Shown: piece by piece, positions 8,850 through 17,996 of the stretch
Layout: each line of letters starts with the position of its first letter
How positions within the stretch are numbered: position 1 is the first letter of the stretch
Source of the DNA: Chloroflexota bacterium
GTDB lineage: Bacteria; Chloroflexota; Anaerolineae; UBA1429
Assembly (NCBI GenBank): GCA_019873625.1
Contig: JAIOAW010000005.1
Coordinates: 60,623-124,622, forward strand
Length of the DNA stretch: 64,000 bases
Direction: 5' to 3'
Position numbers and translations under genes: made by a program
The notes under the pieces: model-generated
What the model saw: only the letters and a program-made list of their open reading frames with translations
Told to the model about the DNA's origin: nothing
Databases searched by the model: none

Positions 8850-9758
8850 ATGCTTACGCACTGGCAAAGAATGGGCTCACAGCGGCAATCCTTACTCGAA
8901 ACAAGGGGCTTTCCAATCGCGGAGCGAATGGTTAAACGTATTATGATATATATCATTGTTTTTATCGTTGCCGCTCTATTTATGCTACCTTTCTTCTGGA
9001 CAGTTTCAAGTTCTTTGAAGCATCCCTCTGAATTGTATGTATTTCCTCCAAAGTGGTTACCTGCGACACCTCAATGGCGAAACTGGCCCGAAGTGTGGAG
9101 ACAGATTCCTTTTGGGCGTTATGTTCTGAACAGTTTCTATATCACGATCCTGGCAGTTATCGGCCAAGTTGCTTCGGCGACTCTCGTTGCTTACGGTTTT
9201 GCCCGCTTTCGCTTCCCTGGACGTGAGGCACTTTTCTTGCTCGTGTTAGGGACCATGATTCTCCCGCAGCAAGTTACAATGATCCCTCAATTCCTTATGT
9301 TCCGTGCCCTTAAATGGCTTGATACCTACAAGCCTCTCATTGTACCAAGTTATTTTGGAGGGGGTGCCTTTTTCATTTTCCTCGTGCGCCAATTTCTTAT
9401 GACCATTCCCCTTGATATGGATGAATCAGCGCGACTCGATGGAGCAAGTTCCCTACGTATTCTCGTGAACGTCTTGCTGCCTCTTTGTCAGCCCGCACTG
9501 GCGACGGTAGCGATCTTCTCATTCCTGGGGCATTGGAATAGCTTTCTGCTGCCCATGATCTATCTCAATACGATGGAGAAATTCACTTTGCCTATTGGCT
9601 TGAGGTATTTTCAATTGACGGCCGAGACGGGCGGTGATCCCAAGGAGCATCTCCTTATGGCCGCTTCTCTGATGGCATCTATTCCCGGAATTGTCCTTTT
9701 CTTTACAGCGCAGCGATATTTCGTTCAGGGCATCGTGATGTCAGGTATTAAAGGCTAG
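8850..9758 (+). CDS. Sugar ABC transporter permease, MalG/UgpE type
   Basis: 302 residues from the ATG at 8850, two bases after the stop of the first permease. An in-frame GTG-type extension to 8817 would overlap that gene and adds only hydrophilic residues, so I reject it. The N-terminus is cytoplasmic, followed by a helix at about 32-52 and a periplasmic loop rich in Pro/Trp typical of MalG-like proteins (FPPKWLPATPQW). The EAA-equivalent loop is DESARLDGASSLRI (191-204). It works with the upstream permease and lipoprotein in carbohydrate import. It has the same AT-rich composition as its neighbour. Confidence 0.92.
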   Translation: MLTHWQRMGSQRQSLLETRGFPIAERMVKRIMIYIIVFIVAALFMLPFFWTVSSSLKHPSELYVFPPKWLPATPQWRNWPEVWRQIPFGRYVLNSFYITILAVIGQVASATLVAYGFARFRFPGREALFLLVLGTMILPQQVTMIPQFLMFRALKWLDTYKPLIVPSYFGGGAFFIFLVRQFLMTIPLDMDESARLDGASSLRILVNVLLPLCQPALATVAIFSFLGHWNSFLLPMIYLNTMEKFTLPIGLRYFQLTAETGGDPKEHLLMAASLMASIPGIVLFFTAQRYFVQGIVMSGIKG

Positions 9759-9779
9759 CATCACGGTTAGGGGGTGATG

Positions 9780-10634
9780 ATGTCTGGTTTTCCCCAATTT
9801 CGTGTCGAAGGGGTTACGCTCCCACGAGTGATCTGTGGGACAAACGCGCTACTAGGTTGGTCTCACGTAAGCCCTGGCCGGGATGCTTGGATCCGGGAAT
9901 ATTTCACGCCAGATCGGATTGCCCGAGTCTTGGCCAAGTGTATTGACCTGGGCGTTACGGCGGTTATGGGCCCCCTTTTCCCAAGGCTGATTGACGCGTT
10001 GGATGAAACAGAAAAACTTACCGGCGTGCGTATGACTTGGGTCAGCACGACGAACGCTGGCATGGCCCCTAAGGGAAAGGAGGAAGAAATCCAGAAGGCC
10101 CGAGCGGCAGGGAATACGGAAGAAGTGTTGGCTATTGCCCGAGAGAGTACCGCCGAACAGGCTGCTATGCTCAAAGCGGCTGGGGCGCCTATCTGCCTTT
10201 TTCATGGGGGATGGATAGACCGCTGGCCGGTGGATAATGGGCGATTGCGGGATTTCTCGCGCTTTACCCAAGCGATTCGCGAGGCCGGGCTGATTCCCGG
10301 CGCGATGACGCATGATTCCCAGCGTCTTTCCGAACTCGTCTCGGGAGGCTATGACCTCTCCCTTTTTGGAACACCTGTGAACAAAGGGGGTTGGAATATG
10401 CGCCCCAGCCGGGATGAGGCGCTCGGCGTCATTGCAAAGGTGGGCAAGCCTGTGTTAGCGATCAAAACGCTGGCGTGCGGGCGCTTCGATGAACATCACA
10501 TTGCCGATTGGTTGAACTGGGCTGTGGATGTGGAAGGGATAGAAGCCGTCGTCATAGGCGTTATGGTTGAACAAGAAGCCGAGGAAAGTATTCCCATTTT
10601 GCGAGATCGGTTCGCGGCCAAATTTGGAAACTAG
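9780..10634 (+). CDS. TIM-barrel-like protein of unknown function in the sugar operon
   Basis: About 284 residues. Start choices are GTG 9774, ATG 9777 and ATG 9780; the AGGGGG at about 9769-9774 best suits 9780. The sequence alternates short hydrophobic strands and amphipathic helices, as in an alpha/beta barrel: VICGTNALLG, VTAVMGPL, APICLFHGGW, LIPGAMTHD, KPVLAIKTLACGRF, IEAVVIGVM. The C-terminal strands look like aldo/keto reductases, where a late strand pattern of VLA-K and a final VIGV occur. The usual catalytic Asp-Tyr-Lys-His set is not evident, however. Position directly after the permeases suggests a role in processing the imported sugar or sensing it. No precise function can be given. 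Confidence 0.65.
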   Translation: MSGFPQFRVEGVTLPRVICGTNALLGWSHVSPGRDAWIREYFTPDRIARVLAKCIDLGVTAVMGPLFPRLIDALDETEKLTGVRMTWVSTTNAGMAPKGKEEEIQKARAAGNTEEVLAIARESTAEQAAMLKAAGAPICLFHGGWIDRWPVDNGRLRDFSRFTQAIREAGLIPGAMTHDSQRLSELVSGGYDLSLFGTPVNKGGWNMRPSRDEALGVIAKVGKPVLAIKTLACGRFDEHHIADWLNWAVDVEGIEAVVIGVMVEQEAEESIPILRDRFAAKFGN

Positions 10635-10721
10635 CAACTCTGGTAAATTTGGGAGTGGAGCGGGTCTTCCAACCGCAAAAATGCTATACGGACAAAATTC
10701 GTGCGGGAGATCAAGGAGATT

Positions 10722-11732
10722 ATGAAATCTGTGTATATCAGTTTTCCGGAGGCAAACAAGGTTACAGTAGAGGAAGAAGAAGTTCTTCCTCCTCAGGAAG
10801 GCGAGATTTTGTGCCAAGCGGAAAAGTCTCTCATCAGTATTGGCACAGAAACCTATTGTCTGCGAGGCATTTTCGACCCCGGAACGAATTGGGCCTCTTG
10901 GGTGAAATATCCATTTCGCCCTGGCTATAGCATGGTTGCACGCATCGTTGGCCTTGGCAAGGGCATCCAAGGATATCGGGAAGGCGATCGAGTGCTTGTT
11001 TCGGCCCCTCATCAACAGTTCTTCAAAACCACGCCAGATCGTGTACTCCCCGTACCCGATGGGCTTTCTTCTGAAGAGGCTACTTGGGGAGCATTGGCCT
11101 GCACAACTCAACTTGCCGTAAGGCGTGCTGAACTCGAATTGGGTGAAACCGTAGGGGTCGTGGGGCTTGGTATGCTGGGCCAGCTCATCGTGCAGTATCT
11201 CTGGGTGGCGGGCGCTCGAAAGATAATCGCCGTAGATACTGTACAAAATCGGCTTGATATGGCAAAAGCCCATGCTGCCACGCACATACTTAATGCAACA
11301 GCAGAGGGGGCACGCCAACAAATAGCAGAGATCACAAAGGGAAGGATGCTCGATGCGGTTTGGGATGTGACAGGCCATCCTGCAGCGTTAGCCCAATGCA
11401 TCCAACTCCTGCGAAAGCGCGGTCGCGTTATCTTGGTTGGAGATACGCCGACACCCACCCAACAGCATTTAGGGCCTGGCGTGGTGAGCAATTCGATAGC
11501 CATACTAGGCATCCACGGGAATAGTAGCGCACCGTACTTTTCTGAGTTCACACCTTGGACTAGGGAGGAGATCATTACTCTATTCTATGATTACCTCCTT
11601 CAAGGGCGCATGCGAGTTTCAGATCTGATTACCCACCGCCATACGCCTCTGGAGGCTCCTCAGGTGTATGAACGGCTACTTATCAACCGTAGCAGTTCCA
11701 TCGGGGTGATTTTCGATTGGGGCCAGTTATAA
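10722..11732 (+). CDS. MDR-family (zinc-type alcohol dehydrogenase-like) oxidoreductase lacking the catalytic cysteine
   Basis: 336 residues from ATG 10722, preceded by AAGGAGA; the in-frame GTG at 10701 lies upstream of this site and is less likely. The GroES-like N-terminal domain carries SLISIGTETYCLRG in place of the usual zinc-ligand region. The NAD(P)-binding Rossmann motif is GVVGLGMLGQ. The pattern SxISxGTE is typical of MDR members that have lost the catalytic zinc ligands, often acting in sugar or bacteriochlorophyll metabolism. It is the last gene of the sugar-uptake operon, so oxidation or reduction of an imported sugar derivative is plausible. A strong hairpin follows 28 bases after the stop. 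Confidence 0.85.
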   Translation: MKSVYISFPEANKVTVEEEEVLPPQEGEILCQAEKSLISIGTETYCLRGIFDPGTNWASWVKYPFRPGYSMVARIVGLGKGIQGYREGDRVLVSAPHQQFFKTTPDRVLPVPDGLSSEEATWGALACTTQLAVRRAELELGETVGVVGLGMLGQLIVQYLWVAGARKIIAVDTVQNRLDMAKAHAATHILNATAEGARQQIAEITKGRMLDAVWDVTGHPAALAQCIQLLRKRGRVILVGDTPTPTQQHLGPGVVSNSIAILGIHGNSSAPYFSEFTPWTREEIITLFYDYLLQGRMRVSDLITHRHTPLEAPQVYERLLINRSSSIGVIFDWGQL

Positions 11733-11759
11733 AATAACCGTGCTGATCTCGAGCGAGAG

Positions 11760-11792
11760 AAGTTCTGCCAGGGATCATCCCTGGCAGAACTT
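11760..11792 (+). terminator. Strong hairpin at the end of the sugar operon
   Basis: A perfect 33-base palindrome, with 16-bp arms around a single central base (AAGTTCTGCCAGGGAT / ATCCCTGGCAGAACTT). It is followed by ATGTTTTC, a weak T-run. It lies 28 bases after the dehydrogenase stop and also marks the right edge of the lower-GC block. Confidence 0.65.
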
Positions 11793-12147
11793 ATGTTTTC
11801 GGGGGCTGGGGACACTTGAAAGGGAATGTTCTTGCGCCAAGAGATCATTACCAGGTGCTAGTGAAGGAATTGGCCAAGTTTGGTGTTCTTCTGGTAGATG
11901 AATGGTGGCTCACGATTGGGCGGGGGAGGGGGAGCATGAGGCCCCTTCCTCGCGTGTGGGCCGGCAACGATCTACTGCCTCACCGCGATTTCCCCAATTG
12001 CCGTGGCGCGCAAATAGGCCTTTCTCCCGCAGGCCCGGGCTTGCGGGAGAAGGCAAGGCCGCAGGAAGCCCCATATCGCGGGCGATTGGAAAAGATTCCG
12101 TGGGAAGGGTGCGCTGTGGTTGGGTTATCTCCGCATGTCGGTGAGCG
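11793..12147. other. Gene-free spacer with repeat fragments
   Basis: No coding signal is seen. It holds a fragment of the dispersed repeat at 11924-11962, matching copy 1 at 37 of 39 positions. It also holds a long hairpin at 12022-12051 (TTCTCCCGCA / TGCGGGAGAA around a self-complementary GGCCCGGGC core). Composition returns to high GC here. The spacer lies between the plus-strand sugar operon and the 3' end of the minus-strand aminotransferase. Confidence 0.6.
11924..11962 (+). repeat. Composite hairpin repeat, partial copy 2
   Basis: 39 bases that match positions 862-900 with two mismatches, covering the GAGGGGGAGC-TGAGGCCCC-TTCCTCGCGTG part of the element. The CCTCTCCC arm on the left and the GGCCC arm on the right are missing or altered, so this copy is truncated. 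It lies in the same orientation as copy 1. Confidence 0.7.
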
Positions 12148-13341
12148 CTAGGCCGACATGCGGCCCAGAGCATTGGCAGCGGGGATGCCTAACGAGGATT
12201 CATGGAGGAAGCGGGCCAAACGAGGGAGGCCTGCCTCAAGGGCAGCGGGCGAGGCGCAGAGCGAAATGCGCACGTAACGATCGGCCAAGACCCCAAAACT
12301 CCGCCCCGGCGCCACAGCGACGTGCTCGGCATCCAGCAGGCGGCAACTGAAGGTGAGCGAATCGAGCGGTTGAGAGGAGATATCCACGAGCATATAGAAG
12401 GCCCCTTGCGGGTAAGACACGCGCAGGTTATGAGCCTTGGCCAACTCGACGGCGAGGTCGCGCCGGCGTCGGTACTCGGCAAGCATCTCTTGGACGCAAT
12501 CTTGCGGGCCGAGGAGCGCGGCAGTGGCCGCATGCTGGGCGATGGTGTTCACGCAGGAGACGATCGGCTCCTGAATCTTGGTCATAGCGGCAGCGATGTC
12601 GCGGTTCATCACGGCATAGCCCACACGCCAGCCCGTCATCGCGTAGGTTTTGGAGGTGGTAAAGATGCTGATCACGCGGCCTTCATCATCCCATGCGGCG
12701 GGGCTGTAGTGTTTGCCCTCGAACACAAAGCGATCGTACGTCTCGTCAGAGACGAGGTATAGGTCGTGGCGCCGGCAGAAGTCGAGGCAGGCCCTGAGCA
12801 CGTCTTCCGGGTACACGGCGCCCGTAGGATTGCAGGGGCTATTGATGAAAAGGGCCTTGGTGCGGGGCGTTACGAGCGTTTCGAGGGCCTCCAGATCGGG
12901 GATGAAGGCTTCATCGGCAAGGGCGGGGTAAAAGACAGGCCTGGCGTGGACTAGGCGAGCGGCCATAGTAAAGTTCCCATAGCCCGGGTCGGGCAGGAGA
13001 ATCTCATCGCCGGGGTCAAGCAGCACGGCCATGGAAGCGAATACAGCCTCCATGGCCCCAATAGTGATCACGACGTGATCGGGTGAGGCGTGGATGCCAT
13101 TTTCGCGCGCCAGTTTCACGGTGACGGCCTCGCGCAGAGGGAGCATTCCGGCGTTGGCCGTGTAGCCCGTGTACTCTTCTCGCGCGGCCCGCACCGCCGC
13201 CTCGATGACATGGGGCGGGGGAGGGAAATCGGGCTGGCCGATCTCGAGATGGATTGCATCCGGAAAGCGCGCTGCGCGATCCAAGATGTAGCGGATGGCC
13301 GAACGTTCCAGGCGGGTTACGGCTTGAGATAGAGGTTTCAT
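12148..13341 (-). CDS. Class I/II pyridoxal-phosphate aminotransferase
   Basis: 397 residues from the ATG at 13339-13341 (GAGGTGA upstream); longer in-frame starts add a basic non-homologous tail. It is a fold-type I enzyme. Asn171 (SPCNPTG), Asp199 and Tyr202 hold the cofactor, Lys231 (TTSKTYAMTGWR) forms the Schiff base, and a C-terminal Arg in YVRISL binds the substrate carboxylate. The motif HLEIGQPDF near the N-terminus and the arrangement around Lys231 are those of the aspartate/aromatic aminotransferase I-gamma-like subgroup. It transfers amino groups in amino-acid metabolism in the cytoplasm; the exact substrate cannot be set from sequence. It appears to be a single-gene unit with its own promoter. 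Confidence 0.9.
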   Translation of the reverse strand: MKPLSQAVTRLERSAIRYILDRAARFPDAIHLEIGQPDFPPPPHVIEAAVRAAREEYTGYTANAGMLPLREAVTVKLARENGIHASPDHVVITIGAMEAVFASMAVLLDPGDEILLPDPGYGNFTMAARLVHARPVFYPALADEAFIPDLEALETLVTPRTKALFINSPCNPTGAVYPEDVLRACLDFCRRHDLYLVSDETYDRFVFEGKHYSPAAWDDEGRVISIFTTSKTYAMTGWRVGYAVMNRDIAAAMTKIQEPIVSCVNTIAQHAATAALLGPQDCVQEMLAEYRRRRDLAVELAKAHNLRVSYPQGAFYMLVDISSQPLDSLTFSCRLLDAEHVAVAPGRSFGVLADRYVRISLCASPAALEAGLPRLARFLHESSLGIPAANALGRMSA

Positions 13342-13452
13342 CAGCTCACCTCGTCTAAGATATACCAAAACGCGCCGCACGGCGAGGTCCGGCCTCGCTG
13401 CACGGCGCTTGCAGATCGTCATTGAGCGGCGAGATATGAAGATGTGTGCGCG

Positions 13453-13480
13453 ATTATAATCCCATTGGCCGAGAAAACAA
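13453..13480 (-). promoter_or_regulatory. Candidate promoter of the aminotransferase
   Basis: On the minus strand TTGTTT (13480-13475), a 16-base spacer and a perfect TATAAT (13458-13453). The start would be near 13446, giving a leader of about 105 bases before the ATG at 13341. The rest of 13342-13671 shows no gene. A CCCTC-GCC-GAGGG hairpin near 13540 lies just past the 3' end of the glycosyltransferase gene but has no clear T-run. Confidence 0.5.
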
Positions 13481-13671
13481 AACGCAAAGGGGCGCATCAA
13501 AGGCGGCCTTTGGGCTTGGATGAACCCCCTTTTTCTACCCTCGGCGAGGGTTCTAGAAGGGGAAGAGGATTTTCCAAAACTTCCCCCAGCGCATCATCCG
13601 CTCAGCGGACCCCCGAAAAGGGATTTTGCCCCAACCTCCTCGAATGATTCGACATCTTGGAAACGCGTTCG

Positions 13672-16600
13672 TCACTTTGCCGGGCCAATGAGGATCGGCC
13701 TATCGAGTAGGACGCGTCGTTCGGGTTCCTCGAAGGGTTGGCCCGCTGGGAAGGTTACCACATTGAGGCGCTCGCCGCTTGTGGGGTCATACATCCCCAC
13801 GAGGAGGTGATACGCCCCTGCGGACGCCTCGGCGCGGATGGGGATTTCGTACGCATCCACGATGATCTCGCCGGCCACCCAGCCCGAAGTCGGCCGAGCG
13901 CCCTGGGCGGGGACGCCATCCTTTTGGCCATAGATTTGGCCTGAAGCGTCTACCAGGTGGGTGAAGACGTGGTAATCTCCCGCCACGGGCTGGAGCGCTT
14001 GCCAATAGAGGGTGAGTTGGATGGCGCCCCCCGCTTGGGCCTCGGCCGGCTCAACGTCATAGCCGAGCAGGGCAATGGCGCCGCCCAATTCTGCGCGCTG
14101 GGGATGTTCAATGGCCGGGGCCTGCCACAAGCGCTCGCGGTAGGTTACCTCCACCTTGCCCAAGGGCGCCGGTTCCTCCGTCAACGGAGCGCCCGTCTCG
14201 GCATCATAGAGCGAAACGGCCAGGGTGTATGGCCCTGAGGGTGCCTCGGGGGGGAGGCGCAGCCGGTAGGGGTAACGCAAGACCTCGCCCTCGGCCCATT
14301 GGGAGGTGGGGTACCTTGGGATGGGCATCCCACGCCACATTTCCCACACCTGCCCCTGGCCGAGGAGAGAGAAGGCCAAGAGGTAGGGCGCCTTTTCGGC
14401 GCGCATAGCGCGCATAAAGAGGGCGAGCGGGACCTCCTCGCCGGATTGCAGAGTCTCACGCCCCAGCGTGTACCCCAAGATTTCCAACCGCCCCGCAAGG
14501 GCCAGGCGAACGCGTTCCACGGCGGGGATTTCTTCGGGCGAGGGGGGCACCTCAGCCCTGACCACGCGGCAAGGGGCCACGGTGAGCGCCGTGGTCGGTT
14601 TGGCATCTGGCGTTGGCAGGATGGGGAGGAGCTGAAGATTGCTCAGGGCGTAGGCGCGCAAGCGCACGGCGTATTCGCCCGGCGGCGTGCCCGCATCGAG
14701 GGGCACTGACGCATGGGTGAAAACGACTTCGCCGGCCTCCCAAGAGGCCGTGCCGCGGCCGGAGGCATCTCGCAGGGGGAAGTCTCGCTGGCCCCACACG
14801 TTGCCCGCCTCATCCACGATCTGAAGGGAGAGGTGGAGGTCTTCCGCGGTGGGTTGGAGGGCGCGCCACTGGAGGGCCAGGCCCAACTCCTGGCGGTACT
14901 GTACTTCCTCCCGCACAAGGCCGTAACCCTCTAAAACGAGGTCTTGGCCGATTTGGGCTTGCAAAGGGTGTTGAATGAGGGGCGGCTGGAAGGAGGGCGC
15001 CGCGAGCAGGCGATAGACCCACAATCTGCCGTATTCGAACGGCATCTCGCGGGTGAGAAGGCCATTTTCGGCCAGAAGGCGCCGCAGGATCTCTCCGCGC
15101 GCCGCCTCCGCGTCAAACGTGATGAGAAAGGCTTGCCGTGGGGCCTCCGAGGGGGACCCAGAGGCCCGGTAGGCGTTCTCCAGGGCCGCGGCCAGGGCGG
15201 GTTCGTCGGTTTCCGCAGGGGTGAGCCACCGGGCAGCACTCCGGTTTTGGCGCGCCAAGCGCGAGGGCAGGTTGCTCACGGCCAGGTCGCCAGGGCGGGC
15301 GTTCTCTTCTAAAACGCGCAAGACCTCACGGCCGTAATCGTTCTCATAGAGCCACACATACTCTCGCCCCGTCACCGAGCCGACCCAGAGGGGTTCGCGG
15401 CGCCCCCAAAAATGCTGTGCCTCCGGCGAAGGGGCTTGCGTATCGGCGATGTAGAGGAGCACGAGATCCGCCTGGGGGAGCGCCTCCGCCGTGAGGGGTA
15501 CGATGGGGCCGGGGTAAGAGGCGGCCAGCCCCGCCACAGCCCACGTGGCCACCGTGGTGGAGGGGGCACCGGGCCGGGCCGCGAGCGCCTGCGCGGCCTT
15601 TTCGATGCCCTCTCCCCAGCCCACGGGCAGGGTTTGGATGGCTTGCTCCAAGCCGCCGGCCAGGGGATTGTAATAGGCCAAATAGTGCGCTGGGTAGAGC
15701 GGCCCAAGGAGCGCGGCGCCCTGAAGGCCCAAGGCCACAAGTAGGGCCAAAGTGGCCCAAAGCGTGCTGCGGCGGAGCGGCGCGAACATCTCTCGCGCCG
15801 CCCAACACCAGCCGAGGGCCGCCGCCACATCGAGCGCCAGGAGGGCGGGTAGGGCATAGCGGTCGAACTTTTTCAGCCCTAAGCCGATGAGGACCAGATA
15901 AAGCGCGGCGTAGCCCAGCAGGGCCAGGATGACACCCCGTTCGCGCCGCGAGGGGGCCAGGCGTTTGGGGAGGGCGGCGCCGACTATGGCGAGCGCCGCG
16001 CCGATGAGGGCAAGCGGCGTGCTGCGGAACCACACCGCCACGGCATAAAAGGCGGGGCCGATATGCTCCACCAAATGGCCGCGAAAGAAGGCCGTGGTCG
16101 CGGCGGGGTCCTCGGCGGCGTACTGCACGGAAAGGCCCAATACGGCCCGCAGGGCCTCTTGGGGGGAGGCCCACAAGGCCGGCCACAGGGCGATGGAGGT
16201 GCCTATCGCCACCAAGAGGGCAAAGGCCCCATCTCCCAGCCATAGCCGGATGGGCCGACGGGCCGCTGGGGATGTTCGGCGCCTTCGCCACCCTTCCACG
16301 AGCCATACCCCGCCCAAGCAGGGCGCGGCGAGGAGGGCATAGGTCTTGGTGAGGAGGGCCAGGCCCCAGAGAAATCCAGCCAGGAGGAGGCTGCGACGCG
16401 TCCCCTCGCGGAGATAGATGAGTGCGGCCAAAAAGGCCCCAAGCATCAGCGCCGAGGTGAGCGCATCCAAATGGAGCACGCGCGCTAACGCCAGGTAGAA
16501 GGGGTCTGCCAAAAGAAAAAGGCTCGCGACCATAGCGACCGGGCGCCCCAGGGCGCGCCGCATCAACAGGTACAGCGCCACGAGGAGCAGATTTTGTAAA

Positions 16601-17010
16601 AGAATCGCCCCCCCTTTGGCCAAAGGGAGGAGGACGCCGAGTTGGCGTAACAGGGCGACGTCGTGGGTCTGCCAGGGCACCGCCGCGACGGCCTCCAGTT
16701 GCGCCTGCGTGACGAGGCCCGTGATCTTTTGGTGCCAGGCCAGGCTCAAGGCGCCGCTCCACATCGTGAGGACGCCGGGGTGCCCTACTTGGAGTGTGCC
16801 GGCCCAATCTCCCCGGCGCAGCGCCATAAGAAAGGCAACGGCGCGATAGGTCCAGGCCGGCTCATCCCACGTTACAAAGGCAGAAGAGGCCACGCCCCGC
16901 AGCCACCACCCCAAACCGAAGAGGAACAGGCACCATAGCAGGTCCACTCCCCACCGGTTGAACCCGGCACTGCGTGGGGGTACGGCTTTCCCTGTGTTAG
17001 GGAGGTGCAT
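13672..17010 (-). CDS. Large GT39-type membrane glycosyltransferase with C-terminal beta-sandwich repeats
   Basis: 1112 residues from ATG 17008-17010, one base after the epimerase stop, so probably translationally coupled. The N-terminal ~520 residues are a multi-helix membrane region. An early Asp49-Glu50 (TWDEPAWTY) sits in the first extracytoplasmic loop, the typical catalytic/metal site of GT39/ArnT-like transferases. These use a polyprenyl-phosphate sugar donor on the outer face of the membrane. After a soluble stretch come three related beta-rich domains (about 720-850, 860-980, 990-1110). They carry recurring phrases such as LTLYWQALQP, YHVFTHLVD and PTSGWVAGEI. The same domain occurs twice at the C-terminus of the product of 17997-20321. 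Their role may be binding of carbohydrate or the acceptor; this is inference. Confidence 0.85.
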   Translation of the reverse strand: MHLPNTGKAVPPRSAGFNRWGVDLLWCLFLFGLGWWLRGVASSAFVTWDEPAWTYRAVAFLMALRRGDWAGTLQVGHPGVLTMWSGALSLAWHQKITGLVTQAQLEAVAAVPWQTHDVALLRQLGVLLPLAKGGAILLQNLLLVALYLLMRRALGRPVAMVASLFLLADPFYLALARVLHLDALTSALMLGAFLAALIYLREGTRRSLLLAGFLWGLALLTKTYALLAAPCLGGVWLVEGWRRRRTSPAARRPIRLWLGDGAFALLVAIGTSIALWPALWASPQEALRAVLGLSVQYAAEDPAATTAFFRGHLVEHIGPAFYAVAVWFRSTPLALIGAALAIVGAALPKRLAPSRRERGVILALLGYAALYLVLIGLGLKKFDRYALPALLALDVAAALGWCWAAREMFAPLRRSTLWATLALLVALGLQGAALLGPLYPAHYLAYYNPLAGGLEQAIQTLPVGWGEGIEKAAQALAARPGAPSTTVATWAVAGLAASYPGPIVPLTAEALPQADLVLLYIADTQAPSPEAQHFWGRREPLWVGSVTGREYVWLYENDYGREVLRVLEENARPGDLAVSNLPSRLARQNRSAARWLTPAETDEPALAAALENAYRASGSPSEAPRQAFLITFDAEAARGEILRRLLAENGLLTREMPFEYGRLWVYRLLAAPSFQPPLIQHPLQAQIGQDLVLEGYGLVREEVQYRQELGLALQWRALQPTAEDLHLSLQIVDEAGNVWGQRDFPLRDASGRGTASWEAGEVVFTHASVPLDAGTPPGEYAVRLRAYALSNLQLLPILPTPDAKPTTALTVAPCRVVRAEVPPSPEEIPAVERVRLALAGRLEILGYTLGRETLQSGEEVPLALFMRAMRAEKAPYLLAFSLLGQGQVWEMWRGMPIPRYPTSQWAEGEVLRYPYRLRLPPEAPSGPYTLAVSLYDAETGAPLTEEPAPLGKVEVTYRERLWQAPAIEHPQRAELGGAIALLGYDVEPAEAQAGGAIQLTLYWQALQPVAGDYHVFTHLVDASGQIYGQKDGVPAQGARPTSGWVAGEIIVDAYEIPIRAEASAGAYHLLVGMYDPTSGERLNVVTFPAGQPFEEPERRVLLDRPILIGPAK

Positions 17011-17011
17011 C

Positions 17012-17986
17012 TCAAGCCCCCAAGATTTCGGCGCGGAACCAAGCCACCTGGGCGGCCAAACCCTCGCGCAACCCCACGCGCGGCTTGAAGCCGAGCACCT
17101 TTTCGGCGAGGGTCGTATCGGCCCAAGTGTGGCGCACATCGCCGTGCTGGGGCGCCTCGTACGAAACGCGCACCTCGCGCCCTGTAACCTCTTGGAGGAT
17201 GCGCAGGCACTCGTTCACCGTCACGCGCGACCCGCCGCCGATGTTGAAATAACTTCCCGGTTCGCCGTGCGTCATCGTGAGGATATTCGCCTCGATGGCA
17301 TCGGAGATGTAGGTGAAATCGCGCGTTTGCTCGCCATCGCCGTAGATGTGGATCGTCTCGCCGGCATAGATGGCGCGGATGAATTTGTGGAAGGCCATAT
17401 CGGGCCGCTGGCGAGGCCCATACACGGTAAAATAACGCAAAGAAACCGTGGGCACGCCAAAATTCGCGGCATAAAGGCGGGCCAGATACTCGCCGGCCAG
17501 TTTCGTCACCCCATAGGGGGAGACGGGCGCGAGGGGGCTGGTCTCCCGCAAGGGCAAGTCGGTGCTATCGCCATAGACGGAGGAAGAAGAGGCATAGGTG
17601 AATTTGCGCAGGTGCGGTGCCCGGCGCGCCGCTTCGAGGAGTTTTTGCGTGGTGAGGATGTTGAGATCGGTATAGATGGCAAAGTTCTCTCCCCAACTGG
17701 CGCGCACGCCGGCCTGCGCCGCCTGGTGAAAGACGTACGAGACCCCCTCCAGAAGGGCGGCTAGGTCCATCTTGCCCAAATCCTGCTCGATGAAGGTGAA
17801 GCGCGGGTGGCCCCGCAGGGCACGCAGATTGGCCTCTTTGAGGGAGCGCGCATAGTAATCGGTGAAGCAATCCACGCCGATGACGCGGTAGCCCTCTTGG
17901 AGGAGCCTTTCTGCCAAGTGGGAGCCGATGAACCCGGCCACGCCGGTAACCAAGCAGGTGCCTTCGGCCATTGAGGTGGATGTCAT
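17012..17986 (-). CDS. NAD-dependent sugar-nucleotide epimerase/dehydratase (extended SDR)
   Basis: 324 residues from ATG 17984-17986, preceded by AAAGAGGTCCC. The NAD-binding motif is GVAGFIGSH (15-23), and the catalytic Tyr158-x3-Lys162 pair is present (SPYGVTK) with Ser residues at 133-136. The family acts on UDP- or dTDP-hexoses; the sequence around FTDYYARSLKEANL resembles UDP-glucuronate 4-epimerases and close relatives. Cytosolic production of an activated sugar fits its place between two large membrane glycosyltransferase genes. The gap to the upstream gene is 10 bases and to the downstream gene one base, so it is in one operon with both. Confidence 0.92.
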   Translation of the reverse strand: MTSTSMAEGTCLVTGVAGFIGSHLAERLLQEGYRVIGVDCFTDYYARSLKEANLRALRGHPRFTFIEQDLGKMDLAALLEGVSYVFHQAAQAGVRASWGENFAIYTDLNILTTQKLLEAARRAPHLRKFTYASSSSVYGDSTDLPLRETSPLAPVSPYGVTKLAGEYLARLYAANFGVPTVSLRYFTVYGPRQRPDMAFHKFIRAIYAGETIHIYGDGEQTRDFTYISDAIEANILTMTHGEPGSYFNIGGGSRVTVNECLRILQEVTGREVRVSYEAPQHGDVRHTWADTTLAEKVLGFKPRVGLREGLAAQVAWFRAEILGA

Positions 17987-17996
17987 AGGGACCTCT

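Noticed and set aside
15344..16807. 487-codon minus-strand frame inside the GT39 gene in a second frame
   Set aside because: It overlaps the membrane helices of the GT39 protein in another frame of the same strand; composition is Pro/Arg/Gly-rich with no family features.
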